A model generated the notes under the pieces. The model saw only the letters and a list, made by a program, of their open reading frames with translations, was not told the DNA's origin and did no database searches. From contig NZ_BKZW01000001.1 in assembly GCF_008974265.1 (NCBI RefSeq), forward strand, positions 1,550,001-1,614,000: a DNA stretch of 64,000 nucleotides, written 5' to 3'. The translations under genes and the position numbers were made by a program. Of the stretch, positions 1 to 8,629 are shown piece by piece. The stretch is from Dictyobacter vulcani (GTDB lineage Bacteria > Chloroflexota > Ktedonobacteria > Ktedonobacterales > Ktedonobacteraceae). Every line of letters starts with the position of its first letter. Position 1 is the stretch's first letter.

Positions 1-1127
1 TTGTTGACACCAAACATCCTACCATGGATGTCGTGATCATCCGTGAAAACGAAGAAGACACCTATACAGGTATCGAATATCGTCAGACGACGGATATGAT
101 GGAGTCACTAAAACTTATCAGCCGACCAGGTTCGGAAAAAATCATTCGTTATGCCTTTGAGTATGCTCGCGCGAATAACCGTAAAAAAGTGACCTGCTTC
201 ATGAAAGATAATATCATGAAGATGACAGATGGTCTCTTCCATAAGGTGTTCGATGAGATCGCCAGAGAGTATCCCGACCTTGAGAATGAGAGCTGGATCG
301 TTGATATTGGTTCAGCCAAACTGGCCGATACTCCAGAAGCCTTTGATGTGGTTGTTATGCCAAATCTCTATGGCGATATTCTGTCAGACGTAGCAGCGCA
401 GATCGCTGGCTCGGTTGGTCTGGCAGGCTCTGCCAATATCGGCGAGCAGTGCGCCATGTTTGAAGCCATCCATGGTTCTGCCCCCCGCCGCGCAGGACAA
501 AATCTGGCCAATCCTTCCGGTCTGTTACTGGCCGCCGTCATGCTGCTGGTGCATATCGATCAGCCAGAAGTTGCGACCCGCGTCCATAACGCCTGGCTGC
601 GCACAATGGAAGATGGTATCCATACCTATGATATCTTCGCCGAAGGTGTCAGCAAGCAAAAGGTCGGCACCCGAGAGTTTGCCGAGGCCGTGATTGCTCG
701 CCTGGGCCAAAAACCACAGACGCTGAAAGCCGTTGAGTATAAATCCAAGCCAAAGGAGACAGCGAAAAAAGCTGAGTACGCGGTACGGGCCGAAAGCAAG
801 AAGGAACTGGTAGGCGTAGACGTCTTCCTGGATTGGTCTGAGCACGATAGCAATAAACTGGCTGAGCTCTTACAGCACACCAATGGTGATGGTCTGAAAT
901 TACAATTGATCACCAACCGTGGTGCCCGTGTCTGGCCGAATAATATGCCTGAAACATTCACCACAGACCACTGGCGCTGCCGCTTCCTGGGCGAAGGCAC
1001 AATCAAACATGCTCAGATCACAAGCCTGCTGCAACGCGTCAGTGAAGCAGGTCTGGATTTCATCAAAATTGAAAATCTCTATAATTTTGATGGTCAGGCA
1101 GGCTACTCGTCCGTTTCAGGTGCTTAA
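1..1127 (+). CDS. icd: NADP-type isocitrate dehydrogenase, 3' part (5' end outside the window)
   Basis: Oxidative decarboxylation of isocitrate to 2-oxoglutarate in the TCA cycle. The reading frame is open from base 3, so the gene enters from the left; the first ATG (base 24) is internal. The visible part has the family signature IIRENEEDTYTGIEY, the dinucleotide and metal segment with MPNLYGDILSD, and the FEAIHGSAP motif. A linker rich in Lys and Ala (near residues 230-260 of the visible part) is followed by an extra C-terminal domain of about 110 residues, as in the Thermus-type enzymes of about 490-500 residues. The dimer enzymes of the E. coli type lack this tail. It ends with TAA before a strong hairpin. 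Cofactor choice (NAD or NADP) is not proven by what is visible. Confidence 0.9.
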   Translation, partial: VDTKHPTMDVVIIRENEEDTYTGIEYRQTTDMMESLKLISRPGSEKIIRYAFEYARANNRKKVTCFMKDNIMKMTDGLFHKVFDEIAREYPDLENESWIVDIGSAKLADTPEAFDVVVMPNLYGDILSDVAAQIAGSVGLAGSANIGEQCAMFEAIHGSAPRRAGQNLANPSGLLLAAVMLLVHIDQPEVATRVHNAWLRTMEDGIHTYDIFAEGVSKQKVGTREFAEAVIARLGQKPQTLKAVEYKSKPKETAKKAEYAVRAESKKELVGVDVFLDWSEHDSNKLAELLQHTNGDGLKLQLITNRGARVWPNNMPETFTTDHWRCRFLGEGTIKHAQITSLLQRVSEAGLDFIKIENLYNFDGQAGYSSVSGA

Positions 1128-1184
1128 ATTACTCCATTGCTGGACAACAAACGTCTGACAGATAACATAGCCAAACGCAGATAG

Positions 1185-1220
1185 AAAGGGTACTCGCTTG
1201 AGTACCCTTTCGGCTTTTTC
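1185..1220 (+). terminator. Rho-independent terminator of icd
   Basis: An 11-bp stem (AAAGGGTACTC, 1185-1195, pairing with 1200-1210) with a 4-nt loop is followed by a T-rich stretch ending at 1219. It lies 58 bases after the icd stop. Confidence 0.85.
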
Positions 1221-1263
1221 TATACCGCAAATTTTTTTATACGCTGTATTGAATAAAATGGTA

Positions 1264-1272
1264 TGTTACAAT
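1264..1272 (+). promoter_or_regulatory. Possible extended -10 promoter
   Basis: TGTTACAAT, that is TGn plus TACAAT, stands 41 bases upstream of the lipoprotein start. No good -35 is visible. The same TGn-TAnAAT form recurs upstream of other genes in this window. Confidence 0.4.
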
Positions 1273-1312
1273 GAAGGTGTTGTTGCATTCCTTTTTAGTT
1301 TGATCCAAAAAA

Positions 1313-2095
1313 GTGATTTATACTATGCATATAGCTATTGATAAGAAACATTCAATTCTCTCGTTATTCATGGTTGCGCTATTGCTCATCATATATACAG
1401 CCTGTGGCAGTAGTACACCAACCAAACAAACTACAACCAAAACCCCTTTACCGAAGGATTCAACCACGCCAACGACTTCCGCGCAGACAGACACACAACT
1501 CCCCACTGGACCCATTGTGTATGTGGCGCTGGGAGCTTCAGATGCAGTCGGGGTTGGTAGTACGCAGCCTGGTTCACAGGGCTACGTTCCCTTGATTAGT
1601 AGCCATTTAGCGCAAGGATCGCATACTATCAATCTGGGTGTAAGTGGTATCCACCTGCACGAAGCGATCAACCGAGAGCTTCCCCTGGCTCTCTCAACCA
1701 ATCCACAGTTAGTCACGATCTGGCTGGTGACGAATGACTTCATCGCAGGTGTCTCTTATGAAAACTATATGAAGGATCTGAACTCGATGCTAGAGCAGCT
1801 TCATGACCAGACCCAGTCGCGTATCGTCATGGCTAACCTGCCAGACGTGACTTTACTGCCTGCCCTCGCGCGTACCAGTGCTACCCGAAAAGCACAACTG
1901 CGCCACGAGGTACAACGTTGGAATACCCAGCTGGCAGTCCTGGCAAAAAAATATGGGATCACCATCGTCGATCTGACCGCCCGGGACAGCCAGATCACAT
2001 CCCATCCTGAATATATCAGTGGCGACGGCTTTCATCCCAGTGCCGCCGGATATGTCCAACTGGCCAATTTTTTCTGGACAGCCATCAAACAATAA
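1313..2095 (+). CDS. SGNH/GDSL-family lipoprotein hydrolase
   Basis: Predicted secreted esterase or lipase-like hydrolase anchored to the membrane by lipid. A hydrophobic segment (about residues 15-30) ends in a lipobox IYTAC, followed by a Thr/Pro/Lys-rich spacer (residues 33-67). The SGNH blocks follow in order: block I with an Asp-Ala variant (ALGASDAVG), block II (NLGVSGI, Gly), block III (WLVTNDF, with Asn), and block V (DGFHPSAAGY, with the catalytic Asp and His). Block I reads GASDA rather than GDS, so the nucleophile is taken to be this Ser. Start: GTG at 1313 or ATG at 1325; neither has a clear Shine-Dalgarno, and both give a good signal peptide. Substrate unknown. Confidence 0.75.
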   Translation: MIYTMHIAIDKKHSILSLFMVALLLIIYTACGSSTPTKQTTTKTPLPKDSTTPTTSAQTDTQLPTGPIVYVALGASDAVGVGSTQPGSQGYVPLISSHLAQGSHTINLGVSGIHLHEAINRELPLALSTNPQLVTIWLVTNDFIAGVSYENYMKDLNSMLEQLHDQTQSRIVMANLPDVTLLPALARTSATRKAQLRHEVQRWNTQLAVLAKKYGITIVDLTARDSQITSHPEYISGDGFHPSAAGYVQLANFFWTAIKQ

Positions 2096-2113
2096 AGACG
2101 AACCAGGCAATAC

Positions 2114-2156
2114 AAAAAGACGACTACCCTATGTATTTATGAGGCAGCCGTCTTTT
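2114..2156. terminator. Convergent terminator between the SGNH gene and phoU
   Basis: 14-bp arms (2114-2127 and 2143-2156) with A and T tracts at the ends. Two mismatches are A-C on the plus-strand RNA but G-U on the minus-strand RNA, so it should work best for phoU. Confidence 0.75.
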
Positions 2157-2171
2157 TTGATATGTCTCTTA

Positions 2172-2915
2172 CTAACGATCTGAGGAAGCAATAATTTCGT
2201 TTTCACCCTCAATAATAAAGACCAAACGTTCGCAAACATTGGTACAATGGTCGGCGACACGCTCCAGTTTATGTGCAATCCATAACAAATAGGTTACACG
2301 TTGTAATGCTTTGCCATCATTCTGCAGGGTAGGAATCGCATGGGCACCAGCCATCATCGCCATCAAATCATGACGGACCAGATGGTAGCGGACATCAACC
2401 ACATCATCCTCTTCCCAGATATAGCGGGCAGCCTTAACATCGCGCTCAGCAAAAGCCTTCATCGTTCCTTGTAATACCCGGCGAGATTCACGCCCCAGCT
2501 CTAAAATGCCACGAAGTGTAGAGGCTTCAGAAATGAGTGTATCTCCGACAGTTTGCGTGCTCGCACCTTCTCCAACCCGCAAGGGAACCATACGCAAAAG
2601 GATCTGCGCAATACCCGCTGCGCCATCACCTGTACGCTCAAGATCACCGGCTATCGCCAGAGCTGACGTCAGAAAGCGTAAATCGCGCCCACCGAGCGGC
2701 TGCTGCATTGTTAACAGGCGAATAGCATGCTCTTCAACAGTTTTACGCACACTATCAATTGTTGAATCAGCCTCAATAACCATACCCGCCTGGGCCAGAT
2801 CACCCGTTGCAAGAGCATCTAAAGATTTCTCTAATGCGTCATCAACGAGAAACCCAAGACGCTGAATTTGGGAGTCCAACTCCTGAAGTTCTCTATCTAA
2901 TGTTGACCTTGCCAT
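2172..2915 (-). CDS. phoU: PhoU-family phosphate transport regulator
   Basis: Cytoplasmic negative regulator linking the Pst phosphate transporter to the PhoR sensor kinase. The 247-residue protein has the two repeated three-helix bundles of PhoU with acidic metal-cluster motifs: EADSTID near residue 45 in the first half and EEDDVVDVRYH in the second. The N-terminus (RELQELDSQIQRLG) is typical. GAGGAG stands just before the ATG. No pst genes or phoB/phoR are adjacent, so this is a separated phoU, and its target system must lie elsewhere in the genome. Confidence 0.9.
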   Translation of the reverse strand: MARSTLDRELQELDSQIQRLGFLVDDALEKSLDALATGDLAQAGMVIEADSTIDSVRKTVEEHAIRLLTMQQPLGGRDLRFLTSALAIAGDLERTGDGAAGIAQILLRMVPLRVGEGASTQTVGDTLISEASTLRGILELGRESRRVLQGTMKAFAERDVKAARYIWEEDDVVDVRYHLVRHDLMAMMAGAHAIPTLQNDGKALQRVTYLLWIAHKLERVADHCTNVCERLVFIIEGENEIIASSDR

Positions 2916-3428
2916 TCAACTCTCCTCAAACTCTTAATTGCATGATCATTGATTACCATGCTACCCACCAACCATCACCTTATAATATATGAAGGTTTTA
3001 AGCAAAAGATAAACTCGTGAAGAATATGGATTCGCAATACGAGCGTTTACTAAATGGAAAAATAGGCATAAACTTACACACTAAACATAGTATAACATAT
3101 TTGTCACAGGAAAGATAGAGTCATAGTCTAAATGCGTGTTCTATTCTTTAAGGATAAGACATAACAAAAAAAATGTAATTCACAACAATATCTTTTCTAT
3201 AAAATCCAAAATATATTTACTATTTTCTCCTAAATATATGTATAGAAGTGCAAAGTCAATCAAAACAATGGCGGCAATCTCTACACACAAATGTATATAT
3301 ATACGATAAAGATCTTCCCTGGGAATGAGAATCGAAAGTAGGCAGAATTGACAGTCGTTCGTAACACATGCTACATTAGCATAAAGGTTCCATCCACAAG
3401 GCAGGCAGAGGAAGAAGGAACAAGAACC
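2916..3428. other. AT-rich intergenic region between divergent phoU and LmbE genes
   Basis: About 510 bases without a convincing gene. 3000-3310 is strongly AT-rich with many TATAT steps, and it holds the upstream control regions of both divergent genes. The only promoter I would defend is at 3348-3377. Confidence 0.6.
3348..3377 (+). promoter_or_regulatory. Sigma-70-type promoter of the LmbE gene
   Basis: A perfect -35 TTGACA (3348-3353), an 18-bp spacer and TACATT (3372-3377) preceded by TGC (extended -10). It argues against any translation start upstream of 3429. Confidence 0.75.
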
Positions 3429-4268
3429 ATGTCAACGAAAAGACTACTTGGCGTTTTCGCCCACCCCGATGATGAGGGATTGATCAGTGGTGCCTTGCTG
3501 AAGTATCAAGGACTCGGTATTGAGACCGGTCTTGTCTACGCTACAAAAGGAGAGGTTGGAGAGACATCCAATTCTGTTTTGGCTGCACCCAATAATCTTG
3601 GTGAGATCCGTGAGGATGAGATGCGGGATGCTGCTGAGGTACTGAATGTGCAGCATTTGTGGTTCCTGGGCTACCGTGATTCAGGAATGCCAGACACACC
3701 TGCGAATCAGCATCCAGAAGCGCTGCTTAATGCCAGCGCGGCCGAAGTAATTGGCAAGTTAGTGAACATTATACGTGAGTTTCGCCCACAGGTTATTATC
3801 ACCTTTGATGAGTCAGGCGGATACGGCCATCCCGACCATATCTCTATCTATAAGTATACCATCGGAGCCTTTCATGCTGCGGCAGATAATGCGCTCTATC
3901 CTGAAATGGGACCAGCTTTTTCAGCGGCGAAACTCTATTACACCTCTTACTCACGTCGCCAGGTAATGATGATGTCTGAATGGATTCAAGATCAGGCCTT
4001 TGATAATGTGTTTAAAAATCTGGATCTTGAGCACACTGGCTTTGATGACGATCAGATTAGCGTCCTGCTGGATGTCGAAGATTGGCAGGTTGAGAAGAAA
4101 AGATCCTGGGACATGCATCGTAGTGAGGTAGATACGGTGCTCCCGATTATCCGCCTGCCACGTGAGCTTCAACGCAAGTGGCGCAGCACAGAATACTTCC
4201 AGCTAGCCACCTCGCGGGTCGGCAATGATGTCATGGGAGAGAATAATTTATTTGCACATATCCCCTGA
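3429..4268 (+). CDS. LmbE/PIG-L family deacetylase
   Basis: Zinc-dependent N-deacetylase of the GlcNAc-PI deacetylase fold. The family includes MshB, Mca and BshB, which act on GlcNAc-inositol or mycothiol/bacillithiol-type conjugates. Near the N-terminus, HPDDE (residues 12-16) supplies zinc ligands and the catalytic Asp; GYGHPDH in the middle supplies the third His. At 279 residues the length is typical. The ATG at 3429 is chosen because it follows a purine-rich GAAGAAGGAA and lies downstream of the promoter at 3348. The C-terminal half has an aromatic, charged segment of the kind seen in Mca-like members. The specific substrate cannot be read from sequence. Confidence 0.8.
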   Translation: MSTKRLLGVFAHPDDEGLISGALLKYQGLGIETGLVYATKGEVGETSNSVLAAPNNLGEIREDEMRDAAEVLNVQHLWFLGYRDSGMPDTPANQHPEALLNASAAEVIGKLVNIIREFRPQVIITFDESGGYGHPDHISIYKYTIGAFHAAADNALYPEMGPAFSAAKLYYTSYSRRQVMMMSEWIQDQAFDNVFKNLDLEHTGFDDDQISVLLDVEDWQVEKKRSWDMHRSEVDTVLPIIRLPRELQRKWRSTEYFQLATSRVGNDVMGENNLFAHIP

Positions 4269-4272
4269 CCAG

Positions 4273-4340
4273 GCCATCACTATGTAATAAAAAAGACCTC
4301 GCCTATTAGTGCGAGGTCTTTTTTATTACATAGTGATGGC
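4273..4340. terminator. Bidirectional terminator with 30-bp perfect inverted repeat
   Basis: Arms 4273-4302 and 4311-4340 are exact reverse complements over 30 bases, with an 8-nt loop. Each side ends a GC stem with an A6/T6 tract, so it can terminate both converging genes. It abuts the stop codon of murJ. Confidence 0.9.
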
Positions 4341-6068
4341 TTATTTTTTTCCCAGTTTCGCCAGGACCGCTCCTTTTAACATGGAAACCTCTTCTACTTT
4401 AAATAGAATCACCAGTGCAAAGTAGATGACGGCAGCGATACCACCAGCAATCACCACAGTCAGGACACTTCCCATAAAGGTTGCAGTGGAGAAGAACGGA
4501 AAACGAGCCAGCACCGATTGAAGCGCCCATGCCACGAGCCCCATTACGACTGCGGCTCCCGATATTTTCATGAGAGCTGGCAACAGACCGCGTAGATGCA
4601 GCGACCCGACAGTTTTCCATAAGATCAGCAGGAGAATCAACGGATGTAGAATGTTCTGCACGGTATTTGCCATGACCAGAGCCGGCATACCGAGCGTCTG
4701 CCAGAAGGGCAAAGCCACCGCAAGATAGCCCAGTACGCTGAGCACCAGAACCGCGACCGGAATAATGGTATTCTTGCGTGCATAGAAAGCGGAGATCAAG
4801 AGCTGGTCGATGGCGATAAATGGCAGTTGATACGCATAGTTCTGCAAGGCCATCGCGGTCAAAATACCCTGCGCCGCTGTAAACTTACCACGCTGGAACA
4901 GCAGGGCCACAATTGGGAGCTTCAAGACAATCAGACCAACCATGGCAGGAATCATTAAAAGTAATCCCAGTCGAAAGCCCAATAACAACATACTTTTGAA
5001 GCGCTCGATATCGCCTTCACGTATATACGTGGTCAACGTCGGCAAAACCGCGAATGAGAGTGCTGATGCCACCAGACCACCGGGAAACTGAATCAACATA
5101 GTGGCAAAACCCATAGCGGAGAAATTTGCGTCCCCACAGCTCTTCAACTGGCGCATCACGTCAATACAGGGCGTCTGCGTCGCCAGAAATTGATCCAGAA
5201 AAGCCACACAGGCAGAGAAAAAGAAGCTAAAGGCAACCGGCGCATACAACTTTAAAATACGGCGCAAAGCCGGATGTTTCAGGTCCACCACAAACATATA
5301 GCGTAAATGCTGGTTGCGCATACCCGGAATAAGCAGCACAATTTCGCCCATCGTACCAAGAATCACGCCAAAAGCCAGACCATAATGACCCAGGCCAAAG
5401 AAACGCTCACCCGCTACGGAGGTAAAGATCGCCCCGGCAATGATACCAGCATGGTAGGCAGCTGCCGCAAAGGCCGTCCAACCAAACTCCTTCTGGGCAT
5501 AAAGAGCCGCCTGCAAGACAGCAAATGGTCCCAGGGCCAGCAGGGAGAAGAAAATAATCTGGGTAAAATGCAGTGTCAGCAATTGCTCCTGGGGGTGGAA
5601 ACCAGGAGCCAGAATAGTATTGGTGAACCAGGGTGCAATAAAAAAATAGCCAACCGATGAAACCGCCATCACCATCAAGACAAGGTTAACAATCGTAAAG
5701 ACCAGACGGCGTAGCTCTTCACGATTGTCCGCGTAATCATTGAACGTGGGAATAAGGGCACCGGGAACAGAACCATTGACAATAAAATCATTAAATTTTT
5801 GTGCTGGTGAGATTGAAGCAAAAAATGGTCCCGAAATACCAGGACCAGTATAAGCAATGAAACTCTGCCGTAGCATCCCTAAGACACTACTACCCAGATT
5901 TCCTAACGCCACCAGGGACGCCGATTTCATCAATTCTCGCCGATCGCTCGTGACTGCTTTTTTCGCAGGAGCTACTGGCTCTTCAAGTCGCTCCTCATCA
6001 GTATCCACGCCAGCAGACGTCTGAGGAGTTTCCACTACTTCCTGGTGAGTGGGGGTCGTCTCTACCAC
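4341..6068 (-). CDS. murJ: MurJ/MviN lipid II flippase (start disturbed by a frameshift)
   Basis: Multidrug/oligosaccharidyl-lipid/polysaccharide (MOP) family flippase that moves lipid-linked peptidoglycan precursor across the membrane. About 14 hydrophobic segments follow a charged, Glu/Thr-rich cytoplasmic leader (residues 1-45). Family signatures are the first loop around LGMLRQSFIAY and the VNGSVPGALIPTF segment. The continuous frame begins at a GTG (6068) without a usable Shine-Dalgarno. The convincing start is the ATG at 6190, which has AAGGAG eight bases upstream but sits in another frame and would join this one if the C5 run (G5 on the coding strand) at 6096-6100 had one more base. 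The gene is thus probably 4341-6190, with about 615 residues. It follows rfaE2 and likely belongs to the same surface-glycan operon. Confidence 0.88.
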   Translation of the reverse strand: MVETTPTHQEVVETPQTSAGVDTDEERLEEPVAPAKKAVTSDRRELMKSASLVALGNLGSSVLGMLRQSFIAYTGPGISGPFFASISPAQKFNDFIVNGSVPGALIPTFNDYADNREELRRLVFTIVNLVLMVMAVSSVGYFFIAPWFTNTILAPGFHPQEQLLTLHFTQIIFFSLLALGPFAVLQAALYAQKEFGWTAFAAAAYHAGIIAGAIFTSVAGERFFGLGHYGLAFGVILGTMGEIVLLIPGMRNQHLRYMFVVDLKHPALRRILKLYAPVAFSFFFSACVAFLDQFLATQTPCIDVMRQLKSCGDANFSAMGFATMLIQFPGGLVASALSFAVLPTLTTYIREGDIERFKSMLLLGFRLGLLLMIPAMVGLIVLKLPIVALLFQRGKFTAAQGILTAMALQNYAYQLPFIAIDQLLISAFYARKNTIIPVAVLVLSVLGYLAVALPFWQTLGMPALVMANTVQNILHPLILLLILWKTVGSLHLRGLLPALMKISGAAVVMGLVAWALQSVLARFPFFSTATFMGSVLTVVIAGGIAAVIYFALVILFKVEEVSMLKGAVLAKLGKK

Positions 6069-6190
6069 TTCAACGAAAGCCTCTGTTTCGCCAGTCCCCC
6101 TCCCAGAACAGTGGGAATAGCCTCTACGGTTCCATCCTCATGATTATTTTCAGATGCGCGAGTTTCTTCATCAATAGAATCTTTTGCCAT
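6062..6190 (-). other. Out-of-frame leader of murJ (true start region)
   Basis: ATG at 6190 after AAGGAG opens a 42-codon frame beginning MAKDSIDEETRASE and ending at TAG 6062-6064, overlapping the murJ frame. The first 30 residues are acidic like the murJ leader that follows. One added G at 6096-6100 fuses them in frame. It could be a base lost in sequencing, a real mutation, or slippage-based control. Confidence 0.7.
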
Positions 6191-6313
6191 AAACATTGCT
6201 CCTTACAGATCAAGATACAAAAAAGAATGGAGCTTTATAAAATAACCAGAAGGCCATACTCCACAGAATACTATTTTTATACAGTAGGATCGATGATAAC
6301 GTGCAAAGCAGTT

Positions 6314-6835
6314 TTATGGCAAACGCTTAATTTTCTCGATTAATGCGGTTGTTGAATGATTCGGCAAATAAGAGATAAAACGCAGAGCTCCATTATAGGC
6401 CTGAACATGCGGTGCCTCTGGCAGACGCTGCGGATCTGGCAGTTCACCATGCGCCCCTACATAATCTGCACCCTTAACATAGATAGCTGGCTGCAACAGA
6501 TCAATTAATGCCCCGGCAGTGCGTTCAGGAAAAACAGTCACATAATCAATACAGGATAGAGCAGCCAGGATCTCAGCCCGCTCTTGTTCAGCGACTAATG
6601 GACGTGTCGGACCTTTCAACTGCCGAACACTCTCGTCGCTATTCAGTCCTAGGATCAGAAAATCGCCCAGGTCGCGTGCTTCTTGTAGATACCGGATATG
6701 TCCCAGGTGTAACAGGTCAAAACAACCATTGGTAAAAACACAGTGCTCGCCTGCCTGCTGGCGCCGCTGTACCTCAGCCGCCAGTTCGGCCCGCTGCAAG
6801 ATCTTTTTCTGCGCGACTGCTTGTAAGTTACTCAT
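6314..6835 (-). CDS. rfaE2: D-glycero-beta-D-manno-heptose 1-phosphate adenylyltransferase
   Basis: Makes ADP-heptose from heptose 1-phosphate and ATP; equivalent to the C-terminal half of E. coli HldE. The 173-residue protein has the nucleotidyltransferase motif TNGCFDLLHLGH, with HLGH at residues 43-46. It also has the family segments LILGLNSDESVR and VKGADY, and a late loop (STTALIEKI) in place of the usual ISTT motif. The start overlaps the end of rfaE1 by 8 bases, implying translational coupling. Here HldE is split into two proteins, as in many non-proteobacterial genomes. Confidence 0.9.
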   Translation of the reverse strand: MSNLQAVAQKKILQRAELAAEVQRRQQAGEHCVFTNGCFDLLHLGHIRYLQEARDLGDFLILGLNSDESVRQLKGPTRPLVAEQERAEILAALSCIDYVTVFPERTAGALIDLLQPAIYVKGADYVGAHGELPDPQRLPEAPHVQAYNGALRFISYLPNHSTTALIEKIKRLP

Positions 6836-7856
6836 GTAAAATCCCCATCAATTCTTCCGGTGTATTACTGGCACAGCCCATACGACGCACAACCAGGGCG
6901 GCAGCCGCATTGGCCACATAAGCTGCCTCGGGCATACTGGCACCTGCGGTTAAAGCCAGGGTAAATGTCGCCGCGACGGTATCACCTGCGCCATTGGTAT
7001 CAACAATTTCGCTGCTCAATGCCATTGGATGAAGTGGCAGGTGCAGTGGCCCTTTGCCCGCTTCAAACAGGCTCATCCCCTCACTACCACGAGTAATGAG
7101 CACACCCTGCGCGTTACTTCCCTCTAATAAACGTCGGCCTGCCTCATTTAAATCTGCCAGATTGTTAATCGTCATGCCCAGCGTCGCTTCGGCCTCGGGC
7201 TGATTGGGAGTCAAAGCCGTCACACCCTGGAAACGGAAAAGCGAGCCATGCGCATCAACGACGACAACTTTGTTGAGCTCTCTGGCTACAGGTATGCAGA
7301 TATCAATAATCTCAGGACTGATCATGCCATTTTCATAATCCGAAAGAACCACGGCATCAATCGCTGGCAGCACACGCTTGATATAATCGATGATCTGACC
7401 TTTACAAGGGTCGGCAATATCCGACGTATCAACCCGATCCACACGCACAATATGCTGCTGTACAATCTGTGGACTGCCCGCGAGGATACGCGTTTTTGTT
7501 GAAGTTGGACGCGTCGGATCTGAGATCACCCCGTCTTGATTCATATGGAGTGCGGCAATCGCCTGCCGTAATTTCTGACCGGCAATATCATTACCAATCA
7601 CACCAGCCAGAAAGACCTCGGACTTCAAGGCGCAGGCATTGACCGCAACGTTGCTGGCCCCACCAGGAACCGTACGTTCTTCCGCCAGTTCCAGAATAAG
7701 TACTGGAGCCTCACGCGAGATCCGTGTCGGACGGCCAATCAAATATTCATCAGCCACCATGTCTCCGATAACCAGCACACGCTTGCCAGCAAATTCCTGA
7801 ATCAAGGAACGCAGAGCGGCACTGGATGGAAGAGAGGTGGAGGCTTCAAGCTTCAT
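6828..7856 (-). CDS. rfaE1: D-glycero-beta-D-manno-heptose-7-phosphate kinase (PfkB family)
   Basis: Phosphorylates heptose 7-phosphate to the 1,7-bisphosphate in ADP-heptose synthesis; equivalent to the N-terminal half of HldE. The ribokinase-like fold is shown by the N-terminal GKRVLVIGDMVADEYL segment, the PGGASNVA substrate motif and the C-terminal NGAGDTVAATF motif carrying the catalytic Asp. The length of 342 residues is slightly longer than usual because of about 25 leading residues. It overlaps the upstream glycosyltransferase gene by 11 bases and rfaE2 by 8. The phosphatase (gmhB) and isomerase (gmhA) are not in the window. Confidence 0.9.
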   Translation of the reverse strand: MKLEASTSLPSSAALRSLIQEFAGKRVLVIGDMVADEYLIGRPTRISREAPVLILELAEERTVPGGASNVAVNACALKSEVFLAGVIGNDIAGQKLRQAIAALHMNQDGVISDPTRPTSTKTRILAGSPQIVQQHIVRVDRVDTSDIADPCKGQIIDYIKRVLPAIDAVVLSDYENGMISPEIIDICIPVARELNKVVVVDAHGSLFRFQGVTALTPNQPEAEATLGMTINNLADLNEAGRRLLEGSNAQGVLITRGSEGMSLFEAGKGPLHLPLHPMALSSEIVDTNGAGDTVAATFTLALTAGASMPEAAYVANAAAALVVRRMGCASNTPEELMGILHE

Positions 7857-8625
7857 GGGGATTACTTCCTTTTCGTATGACTTGTAGAACGAACTGAGGC
7901 AGGGCTAACATGCGTCGCCAGCGCCATGGCTCACGATATAAGCGATAGAGCCACTCAAGACCAATGCGACGCATCCATAGAGGAGCGCGGCGCTGACGTC
8001 CCGCGAGAAAATCAAAAGAGCCGCCCACGCCCATCGCGAGAGAGGCCGGGATGCGTTGCAAATTGCGAAAGATCCAGAGATCTTGCGCCGGGGCCCCATA
8101 GGCCACACAAACAATATCCGCCTGAGCGCTACGAATACGCTCCAGGATCTCATTCTCTTCTTCAGGGGCAGGTGAACCAGCATAAGTGCCCGCAATTTGC
8201 ACGCCCGGAACCAGTTCCTGTAAACGGGCTCCAGCGCTCTCTGCCACACCAGGAGCAGCCCCCAGCAAATAAAGGCGATACCCGTGCTCAGCAGCGAGTC
8301 TGGCCAACTCCACCAGCGTATCAACACCAGTCACACGTTCAGCAATCGGCTGGCGCAAAAAACGAGCCGCCAGTACGATGCCGATACCATCGGCCAGCAC
8401 CAGTGCAGCTTGATTAATACATTGACGAAAGACGGTATTCTGTTGAGCAGCCATCACAAATTCGGGATTGACAGTGACGATTTGCTGACAGGATGCATGG
8501 GAAGAAGAAAGAACTTCCTTCAGGGCTATAAGTACCTGCGATTGGGTCAGGCGATCCACACGCACCCCAAGCACATATACCGGCGATGGTACATCGAACG
8601 GTAAAAAATTGCGCATTTGTGCCAT
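7846..8625 (-). CDS. TagA/WecG/CpsF-family glycosyltransferase
   Basis: GT26 family enzyme that adds a sugar (ManNAc or a uronate in characterised members) to an undecaprenyl-linked acceptor during teichoic acid, enterobacterial common antigen or capsule synthesis. Motifs in order: IVTVNPEFVM, LADGIGIVLAAR, a Rossmann-like segment YRLYLLGAAPGVAE, the conserved GVGGSFDFLAGRQRRAP, and LEWLYRLYREPWRWRR, the cationic membrane-binding tail. Length 259. It lies 4 bases after the DUF503 gene and overlaps rfaE1, tying heptose synthesis to a lipid-linked glycan. The donor sugar is not determinable. Confidence 0.85.
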   Translation of the reverse strand: MAQMRNFLPFDVPSPVYVLGVRVDRLTQSQVLIALKEVLSSSHASCQQIVTVNPEFVMAAQQNTVFRQCINQAALVLADGIGIVLAARFLRQPIAERVTGVDTLVELARLAAEHGYRLYLLGAAPGVAESAGARLQELVPGVQIAGTYAGSPAPEEENEILERIRSAQADIVCVAYGAPAQDLWIFRNLQRIPASLAMGVGGSFDFLAGRQRRAPLWMRRIGLEWLYRLYREPWRWRRMLALPQFVLQVIRKGSNPHEA

Positions 8626-8629
8626 ATAT

